Shown: positions 17,617-25,349 of the stretch, in pieces
Numbering within the stretch: the first letter of the stretch is position 1
Layout of the letters: each line of letters opens with the position of its first letter
Source of the DNA: Saprospiraceae bacterium
GTDB lineage: Bacteria > Bacteroidota > Bacteroidia > Chitinophagales > Saprospiraceae
Length of the DNA: 56,090 nt
Direction: 5' to 3'
Assembly (NCBI GenBank): GCA_021604865.1
Contig: BQJU01000047.1
Span: 1-56,090 of the forward strand
Notes under the pieces: generated by a model
Told to the model about the DNA's origin: nothing
Database searches by the model: none
Seen by the model: the letters and a program-made list of their open reading frames with translations, nothing else
Made by a program: the position numbers and the translations under genes

Positions 17617-18408
17617 CTAAGACAGGGAAATCTTTTTAACAAAATAAGAGAATATCCCTGGAAAAAACCGTTTAAAATAGACGGCAATAATTTCTTTGCC
17701 ACCGATCAGTACTTCTTCTTTTTCAGCAGCGATAGCCCTGATGGCCTTTTCTGCAAAAACGGCCGGGTCGAGACCTTTTTCCGTTTGGGCAGCCATTTTG
17801 TTATTTTTGGATCCATCACCTTTCAGGGCATTAATTGTCACGTTGGTTCGCACATAGCCGGGACAGATAATGGTCACCTTGATATTATCCTGGTGTACTT
17901 CGGCTCGTAAGGAGTCAAACCAGGCTTGTAGCGCGTGTTTGGAAGCTGCATAGGCTGACCGCCAGGGAGCACCAAATTTGCCCATAACACTGCTAATGGT
18001 GACAATGTGACCTGATTGCTGTGCCAATAGGGTAGGCAGCACCGCTTTTGTTACGGCTATACTACCCAGGTAATTGACTTCCATAATTTTTTTGTCTACC
18101 GAAAAGTCGGTTTCCTTGATCAATGCTCTTTGAGAAATACCAGCATTGTTGATCAACAAATCAAGGCGTCCAAAGTGGCTGATGGCACGCTGGGCAATCT
18201 CTGGAATGAGGTCAAATTTGCTGACATCAAGAGGGAGGATCAATACCTCTGTCCCAGGTGCACAATGTTGCTGAACTCGCTCTAATTCCTGTTGGTTACG
18301 ACTTGAAATTATCAACTTTGCACCGCGTTGAGCAAAGGCATAAGCCAAATATTCTCCGATGCCAGAAGAAGCACCCGTAATCCAAATCACTTTATCTTTA
18401 AAATTCAT
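17617..18408 (-). CDS. Short-chain dehydrogenase/reductase (SDR)
   Basis: I place the start at 18408 (MNFKDKVIWITGASSGIG, 263 residues) rather than at 18498, because the 30 extra residues lack any conserved feature and a Rossmann strand begins right after the inner ATG. Classical SDR motifs are all present: the cofactor loop TGASSGIGEY, NNAG, the catalytic Ser in ISSVMGKFG, and YAASKHALQ with the Tyr-x3-Lys pair. The PGYVRT strand follows. The C-terminal hydrophobic part (IIAVYFKRFFPGIFSYFVKK) recalls the DHRS7-like subgroup that associates with membranes. The substrate cannot be told. It is divergent from sixA with 117 bp between the starts. Confidence 0.9.
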   Translation of the reverse strand: MNFKDKVIWITGASSGIGEYLAYAFAQRGAKLIISSRNQQELERVQQHCAPGTEVLILPLDVSKFDLIPEIAQRAISHFGRLDLLINNAGISQRALIKETDFSVDKKIMEVNYLGSIAVTKAVLPTLLAQQSGHIVTISSVMGKFGAPWRSAYAASKHALQAWFDSLRAEVHQDNIKVTIICPGYVRTNVTINALKGDGSKNNKMAAQTEKGLDPAVFAEKAIRAIAAEKEEVLIGGKEIIAVYFKRFFPGIFSYFVKKISLS

Positions 18409-18502
18409 GAAGACTTGAGGTTTCGTTTTGTAATTTGAGGGGGCAAATTTCGTTATTATTGACGATATCTGGTGCGAATGGCCCGAAATATTTAACATTG
18501 AC

Positions 18503-18510
18503 TACATTTG
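18503..18510 (+). promoter_or_regulatory. -7 promoter box for the sixA gene
   Basis: TACATTTG is an exact match to TAnnTTTG, 15 bases before the ATG at 18526. It implies a very short leader. No clear -33 TTG is at the usual distance. Confidence 0.5.
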
Positions 18511-18525
18511 AAAAAAAATCCAGTT

Positions 18526-19023
18526 ATGAAACAGCTGTATTTAGTCAGACATGCCAAATCAAGCTGGTCGAATCCTGGCTTGAAAGACATTGATCGCCCC
18601 CTTAACAGCCGAGGTGAGCGAGATGCCCCCTTTATGGGAAAAATGTTGGCCTCCAAAGGCGTAAAACCCGACCTGATTATCTCGAGTCCAGCCCGAAGGG
18701 CACACAAGACTGCGAAATTTTTTGCGAAAGCAATGGGCATTGACAAAAAAAATATCGCATTGGATGAGCGTATTTACGATGCTTTTCCAGAGGATATATT
18801 TGAAATTGTACGCGAAATAAATGATGAAAACCAAACGGTTTTACTATTTGGTCACAACCCGACTTTTACCAGTTTTGTTAATCGGTTTACCAATAAATTT
18901 ATCGATAATATCCCAACTTGTGGAATTTCGGGCATTGTATCCAAAGCGGCAACCTGGGAAGATTTTGCTACAACCAATTCTGAATTAAAAGAGTTTTATT
19001 ACCCGAAACAATATTTTGATTGA
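18526..19023 (+). CDS. sixA: Phosphohistidine phosphatase SixA-like
   Basis: From the ATG at 18526 the product has 165 residues; the longer frame starts at a TTG and adds MKKNPV. It opens with the phosphoglycerate-mutase-like strand MKQLYLVRHAKSSW, in which His9 is the expected phospho-acceptor. SSPARRAHKTA and the second-His strand VLLFGHNPT are also present. SixA enzymes remove phosphate from histidine of phosphotransfer proteins. Its stop codon overlaps the next start (TGATG), so it is translationally coupled to the DUF4296 lipoprotein and lies just upstream of a two-component system. A regulatory link to that pair is inferred from position only. Confidence 0.88.
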   Translation: MKQLYLVRHAKSSWSNPGLKDIDRPLNSRGERDAPFMGKMLASKGVKPDLIISSPARRAHKTAKFFAKAMGIDKKNIALDERIYDAFPEDIFEIVREINDENQTVLLFGHNPTFTSFVNRFTNKFIDNIPTCGISGIVSKAATWEDFATTNSELKEFYYPKQYFD

Positions 19024-19358
19024 TGAGAGCACTCTTTGTGACAATGACCCTCCTGTTGACAGTGGTTAGCTGTGGAGAAAAAGAAGCTGATTTGTTTATC
19101 AGCGAAGAAGCAATGGTCCCTATTCTTTGCGACGTACATATTGCAGAAGCGGCATTACAATCCTTACCTATGAACTCCAGGGATTCCATGGCCGAAATAT
19201 ATTACCGGCAAATTTTCCAGATTCACGAGGTGAAATGGGAAGATTTTGAACAAACAATGTCTATCTTAAGGGAAGATCCCATCCGTTTGGAACGGATTTA
19301 TGAACACGTCATGGAGGAATTGGCAAAGAGGGACGCAGAAAAGGGAAATGATACTTAA
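19023..19358 (+). CDS. DUF4296 lipoprotein
   Basis: The product has 111 residues, starting at the ATG that overlaps the sixA stop by one base. The N-terminus MRALFVTMTLLLTVVSC ends in a lipobox (TVVSC), so it should be a lipoprotein. The rest (EEAMVPILCDVHIAEAAL, DSMAEIYYRQIFQIHEV, RIYEHVMEEL) is the helical signature of DUF4296, a small Bacteroidota-specific family of unknown function. It lies in the sixA / two-component cluster, 82 bp before the response regulator. Confidence 0.82.
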   Translation: MRALFVTMTLLLTVVSCGEKEADLFISEEAMVPILCDVHIAEAALQSLPMNSRDSMAEIYYRQIFQIHEVKWEDFEQTMSILREDPIRLERIYEHVMEELAKRDAEKGNDT

Positions 19359-19440
19359 CAATTATTTAATGTAGATGAAGCCATAATTAACCTGTACTAT
19401 ACCTTATTTTGCGCCATTGATCATTAATGACTGAAAAACA

Positions 19441-20124
19441 ATGGATTCTGTAAAAATACTTATTGTTGATGACGAACCGGACATCCTGGAATTTCTGCGA
19501 TACAATCTGGTAAAGGAGGGCTTTAACGTTTATACTGCTCCGGATGGTGAGACGGGACTGGAAGTTGCGGGAATTGAAAAGCCTGATTTGATCATTCTGG
19601 ATATCATGATGCCAAAGATGGATGGTGTTGAAGTTTGCCGTCGGCTGAGAAGTAAACCGGAATTCGATAAAACAGTGATTGCCTTTCTCACTGCCCGCGA
19701 AGAAGATTACTCACAAATTGCTGCACTTGATGTAGGCGGTGATGACTACATCACCAAGCCGATCCGTCCCAGGGTTTTTCTGAGTAGAATAAAGGCCCTT
19801 TTACGCCGCTCAGAACGGGTGGAATTAAATGAGGAGTCTGAAATAACCAGAATTGGGGATTTGGTTATTGATAGAGAGAAAGTTAGCGTACGGATTAAGG
19901 AAGAGGTTATTGAATTGGCCAAAAAAGAGTTTGAATTACTCACCTTATTGGTTTCGAAACCTGGTAAAGTCTTTTCCCGAGAAGAAATTTTTAACAAAGT
20001 ATGGGGCACGGATGTCATTGTGGGCAACCGCACCATTGATGTGCATATTCGTAAATTGAGGGAGAAGATAGGGGATGATTTGATCAAAACCATCAAGGGT
20101 ATAGGGTATAAATTTGAATTTTAA
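19441..20124 (+). CDS. OmpR/PhoB-family response regulator
   Basis: The product has 227 residues and the normal two-domain layout. In the receiver domain (1 to about 120), the acidic pocket is DDE at 10 to 12, the phospho-acceptor is Asp54 (IILDIMMP) and the conserved Lys is Lys106 (ITKPI). A winged-helix DNA-binding domain fills about 130 to 227, with the FELLTLLVSKPGKVFSREEI, TIDVHIRKLREKIG and IKGIGYKF elements. The stop codon overlaps the kinase start (TAATG), so both are translated together. A near-match -7 box (TTATTTTG) is seen about 30 bases upstream. The pair resembles PhoB/PhoR, but phosphate as the signal is not shown. Confidence 0.93.
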   Translation: MDSVKILIVDDEPDILEFLRYNLVKEGFNVYTAPDGETGLEVAGIEKPDLIILDIMMPKMDGVEVCRRLRSKPEFDKTVIAFLTAREEDYSQIAALDVGGDDYITKPIRPRVFLSRIKALLRRSERVELNEESEITRIGDLVIDREKVSVRIKEEVIELAKKEFELLTLLVSKPGKVFSREEIFNKVWGTDVIVGNRTIDVHIRKLREKIGDDLIKTIKGIGYKFEF

Positions 20125-21176
20125 TGCTGAAAAATCCGACACCTCGTCAAATATCGGTTATTTCTGCGTTATTTATTGCAGGGGTTAGCTCGTTGTGTTT
20201 TGTGTTTTTATATACCTTAAAACCTGCCGTTATTACACCTTTTTTAGCCTGGTTGTGCATGTTTTTCATTATACTGGGCGTTGGCTATTTGGTCATCATT
20301 TATTACCTCAAAAAGTATATTTACCGCAAGATCAAGGTCATTTACAAAACTATCCACAAGTACAAACTGATGCCGGATGAAAAGCCTCAGGAAATTGATG
20401 TGAATGAAAATATTATCGAAGAGGTAGAAAGAGAGGTGGCTCAGTGGGCTGTCAATCAGAAAAAGGAAATTGATAGATACAAATCCTGGTCGGACTACCG
20501 GAGGAAATTTGTCGGGGATATTTCCCATGAATTAAAAACGCCCATTTTTAACATTCAGGGCTACCTGCATACCTTATTGGAAGGAGGATTGCAGGATGAA
20601 CAAGTGAATGTTGCCTTTCTGGAAAAGGCTGCCAAGAATGTGGATCGGTTATATACTATAGTAGAAGACCTAGGGGCAATTTCCCGACTGGAATCTGGTG
20701 AACTGATCCTCGACATGCAGACTTTCGACATCAAAGCCCTGACGTTGGAAGTATTTGAAGACCTGGAGATTAAAGCCGAGGAGAAAAATATCGCGCTGGG
20801 TTTTAAAGAAGGTGCCGGCATGAGCTACAAGGTGATTGCAGATAGAGAAAATATCCGACAGGTGTTGACTAACCTTATCCATAATTCTATCAAATATGGT
20901 CATGAAAATGGACACACCAAAGTGGGGTTTTATGATATGGACAAAAATATATTGATAGAAGTTGCTGACAACGGATTGGGCATTCCCGAAAAACACCTGA
21001 ATCACGTCTTCGACCGTTTCTATCGGGTGGATAAAAGCCGGTCTCGTGCACAAGGTGGCTCCGGACTGGGACTCGCTATTGTCAAACACATCATAGAAGC
21101 CCACAAACAGACGATCAATGTCAGAAGTACTCCGAATATTGGCTCTACCCTTGGCTTTACATTGGAAAAAGCGTAA
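20124..21176 (+). CDS. PhoR-like sensor histidine kinase
   Basis: The product has 350 residues. Two membrane segments (about 12-32 and 38-62) are separated by only a few residues, so there is practically no periplasmic sensor. The HisKA domain carries the phospho-acceptor His135 in FVGDISHELKTP. The ATPase domain has the N box HNSIKYG, the G1 box VADNGLGIP, the F box FDRFYRV and the G2 box GGSGLGLAIVKHI. It overlaps the response regulator stop by one base. The lack of a periplasmic loop suggests it senses a membrane or cytoplasmic cue, or a partner protein. Confidence 0.93.
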   Translation: MLKNPTPRQISVISALFIAGVSSLCFVFLYTLKPAVITPFLAWLCMFFIILGVGYLVIIYYLKKYIYRKIKVIYKTIHKYKLMPDEKPQEIDVNENIIEEVEREVAQWAVNQKKEIDRYKSWSDYRRKFVGDISHELKTPIFNIQGYLHTLLEGGLQDEQVNVAFLEKAAKNVDRLYTIVEDLGAISRLESGELILDMQTFDIKALTLEVFEDLEIKAEEKNIALGFKEGAGMSYKVIADRENIRQVLTNLIHNSIKYGHENGHTKVGFYDMDKNILIEVADNGLGIPEKHLNHVFDRFYRVDKSRSRAQGGSGLGLAIVKHIIEAHKQTINVRSTPNIGSTLGFTLEKA

Positions 21177-21204
21177 TTAGTTTTCATTATCCCGTAATCC
21201 TGCC

Positions 21205-21212
21205 TATTTTTG
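21205..21212 (+). promoter_or_regulatory. -7 promoter box for the ABC-F gene
   Basis: TATTTTTG matches TAnnTTTG and lies 20 bases before the ATG at 21233, in the 56-bp gap after the kinase gene. It suggests that the ABC-F gene has its own promoter. Confidence 0.5.
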
Positions 21213-21232
21213 CGCTTCGAAAAAATTGCACC

Positions 21233-23155
21233 ATGATAACTGTTGCGGATGTTTTTATTAAATACGGAGACCGGATTTTGCTCGATTATGCAAACCTGGT
21301 CATTGGTGAGAAAGATAAAGTGGGTCTGGTGGGCCGTAATGGTGCCGGAAAATCTACGCTTTTAAAAATTATCGCTGGCCAGCAACGGCCCGATGATGGT
21401 AAAATCAGTCGCCCAACGGGTAGTACTCTGGGGTTCCTTCATCAGGAAATGTCCCTGCCTAAAGGGCGCACAGTTATGGAAGAAACCCTGACTGCCTTCG
21501 AAGAGGTTCGAAAACTGGAGATAGAAATCCAGAACCTGAATGAAGAAATTGCTGATCGGACAGATTATGAAACGGACGCTTATCATACGATATTAGAACG
21601 TTTTGCGGATGCAACACACCGCTTTCAGATGCTCGGTGGCAGCACGATGGAGGCCGAAACGGAGAAAGTACTCAAAGGCCTTGGTTTCAAACAAACGGAT
21701 TTTGATCGCCTTACCGATGAGTTTAGCGGAGGGTGGCAAATGCGGGTTGAATTGGCAAAAATGCTCCTACAGCAGCCCGATTACTTGTTGCTTGATGAAC
21801 CGACAAACCACTTGGATATAGAATCCATTATCTGGCTGGAGGATTTTCTCCAAGATTATCCTGGAGCAGTGGTCACTATTTCTCACGATAAACAGTTTCT
21901 GGATAATGTCACCAAACGAACGGTGGAGATTGAATTGGGTAAAATCTTTGATTACAAAGCGTCTTATAGCAAATTTGTAGAACTGCGCAAAGAACGCCGG
22001 GAAAAGCAACAAGCGGCCTACTATAATCAGCAAAAAGTCATTGCTCAGAAAGAAAAAACCATCAACCGGTTTATGGCAAAAGCCACCAAAACTAAGATGG
22101 CCCAATCGATGCAAAAACAATTGGATAAAATTGAACGCATTGAAGTGGAAGCGGAAGATTCCGGTAGTATGAACCTGCGTTTTCCTCTGGCTCCTCGCTC
22201 TGGACAGGTGGTTATTGACGGAAAGTCCGTTACAAAGTCCTACGGAGATCTCCTGGTTTTGGATAGTGTGGATATTAAATTGGATCGGGGTGACCGGGTG
22301 GCTTTTGTTGGCCAAAACGGGCAAGGCAAAACTACGCTTGCCAAATTGCTCATCAATGAACTTACCCTCACCTCCGGAGAAATCAAGCCGGGGCACAATG
22401 TACAGGTTGGCTATTATGCACAGAATCAGTCGGATTCCCTACAGCCAAATCAGACGCTGCTGGAAACGATGGAAATGGCTTCTCCACCCGAAATGCGAAC
22501 CAAATTGCGGGGTATCCTTGGCGCCTTTATGTTCAGCGGTGAAGATGTAGATAAAAAAGTCACGGTGCTTTCTGGTGGTGAACGCGCCCGCCTGGCGCTG
22601 GCCTGCCTGCTGCTCAAACCATTCAACCTATTGGTACTTGATGAACCTACCAATCACCTGGATATCATTTCTAAAGATGTACTGAAAAAGGCACTGTTGG
22701 ATTATGATGGCGCCATGATTGTGGTCTCTCACGACCGGGATTTTCTTTCTGGCTTGACCAACCGGACCATTGAATTCCGGGATCGCCAACTCATCGACCA
22801 TATCGGCGACGTAAATGCCTTCCTGGAAAAACGGGCCCTCGACAATATGAGGGATGTAGAGCTCAGCAGTCCCAAAACCGGCGATAATGGCACTGGAAAA
22901 GAGAATGCAAAACCTGTCCTCACCTTCGAAGAACGCAAAAAGTTACAACGTGCCGTCCAAAATGCCGAACGCAAAATAGAACGCTTCGAAGCCGATATCC
23001 TAAAAAAGGAACTCGAAATGGCTGACCCCTCCTTCTACGAACGCACCGATGTTTCTCAACAGATGGAAAAATATCAGCAAATGAAGAAGGACCTAGAGGT
23101 TGCTATGGAGGAATGGGAGGCGGCACAATTGGAGTTGGATGAGGCGGGGGAATAA
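21233..23155 (+). CDS. ABC-F family ATPase (Uup/EttA-like)
   Basis: The product has 640 residues, with two nucleotide-binding domains and no membrane segment. The first Walker A is GRNGAGKS (residues 34 to 41) with a degenerate signature [12 protein letters not shown] and Walker [13 protein letters not shown] charged linker of about 80 residues follows ([20 protein letters not shown]). The second domain has GQNGQGKT near residue 360, signature [12 protein letters not shown] and Walker [15 protein letters not shown]-terminal coiled coil (about 570 to 640) is typical of the Uup branch. ABC-F proteins act on the ribosome or at DNA rather than as transporters. Resistance function cannot be inferred from the sequence. 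Confidence 0.93.
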   Translation: MITVADVFIKYGDRILLDYANLVIGEKDKVGLVGRNGAGKSTLLKIIAGQQRPDDGKISRPTGSTLGFLHQEMSLPKGRTVMEETLTAFEEVRKLEIEIQNLNEEIADRTDYETDAYHTILERFADATHRFQMLGGSTMEAETEKVLKGLGFKQTDFDRLTDEFSGGWQMRVELAKMLLQQPDYLLLDEPTNHLDIESIIWLEDFLQDYPGAVVTISHDKQFLDNVTKRTVEIELGKIFDYKASYSKFVELRKERREKQQAAYYNQQKVIAQKEKTINRFMAKATKTKMAQSMQKQLDKIERIEVEAEDSGSMNLRFPLAPRSGQVVIDGKSVTKSYGDLLVLDSVDIKLDRGDRVAFVGQNGQGKTTLAKLLINELTLTSGEIKPGHNVQVGYYAQNQSDSLQPNQTLLETMEMASPPEMRTKLRGILGAFMFSGEDVDKKVTVLSGGERARLALACLLLKPFNLLVLDEPTNHLDIISKDVLKKALLDYDGAMIVVSHDRDFLSGLTNRTIEFRDRQLIDHIGDVNAFLEKRALDNMRDVELSSPKTGDNGTGKENAKPVLTFEERKKLQRAVQNAERKIERFEADILKKELEMADPSFYERTDVSQQMEKYQQMKKDLEVAMEEWEAAQLELDEAGE

Positions 23156-23371
23156 TTCTTGTACGCAATAAAATCTATATTTATCTTTCCGATCCTGTGT
23201 AATTTATTGAAATTCAACACTTTATATACTTGTTTGGGAGTTGAAGATTCTGAGGTAGACACAGTTTGCTGGACACTCCCCACTCCTCCTTAAACCACCT
23301 CTGCTGCCCCTAAACCTCCTAAACTCCTCTAAACCTAATCAACCAACAGGTTCTCTTTTCCACTCCAACCC
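23156..23371. other. Intergenic spacer between convergent genes
   Basis: The first half is AT-rich. The second half (about 23280 to 23345) is pyrimidine-rich with irregular CCTAAAC / CCTCCTAAA repeats. There is no ORF, and no hairpin plus T-run that I could support as a terminator. Confidence 0.5.
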
Positions 23372-24232
23372 TCACCCTCGTCCAGGCCGAATCAACCCCT
23401 CCTGGGCCACCGAAGCCACCAACTTCCCATCGCGGCTAAAAACATTACCACGCGTAAATCCCCGCGCATTAGAAGCACTAGGACTTTCTAATACATACAA
23501 CAGCCACTCATCAAAACGAAAGTCACGATGGAACCACATAGCATGATCAAGGCTAGCCAGTTGCAGTTTGCCAAAATTGGCGTATTGCCCGTGGGGTAGG
23601 AGAGCGGTGGTGAGCAGGTTGTAGTCACTGGCGTAGGCCAATACCAGCTGGTGGGCTTTTTTATCATCGGGCATAGGTCCACGGGCGCGCATCCACACAC
23701 TGCGGTAGGGTGGGCGTCGCTCCTGAGAAAAAAAGTTGTAACGTTCTACCAGTTTAAATTCCAGCGGGCGGTCGAGTTCAAGAAAGCGGCGAAAGTTATC
23801 GGGGATCTGATCGTTGTATTCCTTGGCCAGTCCTTCCCAGTTGGGCAGCTCTTCGGGGGGCTGCACTTTCGGCATTTCTACTTGATGATCGAAACCTTCC
23901 TGTTCCAGTTGAAAGGAGGCAGAGAGGTGGAATATGGCTTTACCGCGCTGGATGGCTTTGACCGAGCGAGTGGTAAAACTGCCTCCATCCCTGATGCAAT
24001 CGACCGTAAAGATAATGGGGATGCTGATATCGCCGGGTAACAGAAAATAGGCTTGTAAGGAGTGCACAAAACGGTCTACAGGTACGGTTTGAATGGCGGC
24101 ACTGAGTGACTGAGCCAATACTTGGCCGCCAAATACGCGTGGACTGCCAATGCTGCTACTAATGCCACGAAAAATATTTTCTTCGATTTGCTCCAACTGG
24201 AGCAAGGTTAATAGTTCGTCTACGGTTTTCAT
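23372..24232 (-). CDS. tesB: Acyl-CoA thioesterase II
   Basis: The product has 286 residues, the standard length of TesB, which hydrolyses medium- and long-chain acyl-CoA in the cytoplasm. It has two hotdog halves: the first with RVFGGQVLAQSLSAA and VHSLQAYFLLPGD followed by the SFTTRSV strand, the second with YRSVWMRARGPMPDD, LASLDHAMWFH and SVAQEGLIR. The Asp of SLDHAMWFH and the Gln of AQEGLIR are the expected catalytic positions, with a Ser/Thr between them. The gene is divergent from the TonB-C lipoprotein gene, with 91 bp between the starts. Confidence 0.93.
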   Translation of the reverse strand: MKTVDELLTLLQLEQIEENIFRGISSSIGSPRVFGGQVLAQSLSAAIQTVPVDRFVHSLQAYFLLPGDISIPIIFTVDCIRDGGSFTTRSVKAIQRGKAIFHLSASFQLEQEGFDHQVEMPKVQPPEELPNWEGLAKEYNDQIPDNFRRFLELDRPLEFKLVERYNFFSQERRPPYRSVWMRARGPMPDDKKAHQLVLAYASDYNLLTTALLPHGQYANFGKLQLASLDHAMWFHRDFRFDEWLLYVLESPSASNARGFTRGNVFSRDGKLVASVAQEGLIRPGRG

Positions 24233-24287
24233 AACGGGGAAATTAGTGATTATTTTGAAGATTTATCCTTCCATAAGCGAAACAAAC

Positions 24288-24295
24288 TATATTTG
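24288..24295 (+). promoter_or_regulatory. -7 promoter box for the MORN/TonB-C lipoprotein gene
   Basis: TATATTTG matches TAnnTTTG and is 28 bases upstream of the ATG at 24324. The longest frame of this gene would start before this box and inside tesB, which supports the inner start. Confidence 0.5.
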
Positions 24296-24323
24296 TTGCG
24301 AATTGATAAACTTAAAAAGAACT

Positions 24324-25262
24324 ATGAAATACCTTGCGTTTTTTTTGCTTTCTCTCTTTTTTCTATCCAGCTGTAGCTCTACGACCAAACTATCCAGGGC
24401 TACTGGAAAAACTAAAGGATTTCAGGATCGTATCGAGGAGGGGGCTACGTTGATCAGCTCAGGCTATAATTATACCAAGGAACGTACAGCTGATGGCCGT
24501 TTTTTGTACAAGGAATATTACCCGACTACCGGACAAATGACCCAACGTTTTACTTATGCCGATTCCGATTTTAAAATCAAAGAAGGGTTGGCTATTGAAC
24601 GATATGACAATGGCGACCTTTGGAAACAAGGCCGTTTTGTGAACAATCAAATGCAGGGGGAATGGCAATTTTATCGCTTTAAAGATGGTAGCTTGTCAGA
24701 GTATGGAAGTTATGAAAATGGCATTCAGGAAGGGACCTGGACCCGGGTAGATTCGGCAGGTTCACTGCTTTCCGTCCACCAATATGAAAAGGGTGAACGG
24801 AATGGTCCTTTTAAGATTTACCAACCAGCCGGAGTACTTTATAATGAAGGGGTTTACCAACATGGAAAACTCCGCCTTGAAAAGATAGTGGGTGAAGAGA
24901 TGACCGATGCTACTATCCTCGAAATGCCGGAGGAAAAACCCTACATAACTGGCTGCGCCAATACCGACAAAAAAGAACAGGAAAGTTGCAGTAACCTAAA
25001 GATATTGACCACGATTTATCAAAACATTAAATATCCCAAAGAGGCCAGAATGAATGCGGTGCAAGGTACTGCTTATGTAAATTTTGTGGTTAAAAAAGAC
25101 GGATCTGTAGAAGATATAGCCGTGATGCGTGGCCTTTGTGATGAAATTAAATCGGAATGCCTGCGGATCATCAATTTGTTGCCGTCCTGGGAGCCGGGCA
25201 AGCAGAATGGCATACCCGTGAATGTGTTATTTACGCTTCCGATTAAGTTTAAATTGGAGTAA
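24324..25262 (+). CDS. Lipoprotein with MORN-like repeats and TonB C-terminal domain
   Basis: The frame runs from 24150, but the ATG at 24324 (312 residues) opens a clear lipoprotein signal, MKYLAFFLLSLFFLSSCSS, with the lipobox LSSC. Residues about 60 to 180 are MORN-like toxin-immunity-style repeats with the pattern Y-x2-G-x-[LM]-x2-x-G-x-[FW] (NGDLWKQGRFVNNQMQG, NGIQEGTWTRV, KGERNGPFKIY, NEGVYQHGKL). The C-terminal ~90 residues are a TonB C-terminal domain (IKYPKEARMNAVQGTAYVNF, VKKDGSVEDIAVMRG, NLLPSWEPGKQNGIPVNVLFTLPIKF). It lacks the transmembrane anchor and Pro-rich spacer of a true TonB, so energy transfer to receptors is doubtful. It is probably monocistronic. Confidence 0.85.
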   Translation: MKYLAFFLLSLFFLSSCSSTTKLSRATGKTKGFQDRIEEGATLISSGYNYTKERTADGRFLYKEYYPTTGQMTQRFTYADSDFKIKEGLAIERYDNGDLWKQGRFVNNQMQGEWQFYRFKDGSLSEYGSYENGIQEGTWTRVDSAGSLLSVHQYEKGERNGPFKIYQPAGVLYNEGVYQHGKLRLEKIVGEEMTDATILEMPEEKPYITGCANTDKKEQESCSNLKILTTIYQNIKYPKEARMNAVQGTAYVNFVVKKDGSVEDIAVMRGLCDEIKSECLRIINLLPSWEPGKQNGIPVNVLFTLPIKFKLE

Positions 25263-25349
25263 AATTATTTCTTAATTTCGTTCTGTGATCAGGGCGGACG
25301 AAAGAACGCTTATTTTTCGATCTAGACAATTTTGTAATTCAAATAGTGT

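Noticed and set aside
21767-22396. 209-codon minus-strand frame opposite the ABC-F gene
   Set aside because: Antisense shadow of a gene with all Walker and signature motifs; no start context or domain.
23229-23275. ACTTGTTTGGGAGT resembling the dispersed arm
   Set aside because: No matching complementary arm could be found within 300 bp.
23280-23345. CCTAAAC-like pyrimidine-rich repeats
   Set aside because: The unit is irregular in length and sequence and there is no spacer pattern; neither a CRISPR nor a regular tandem array.
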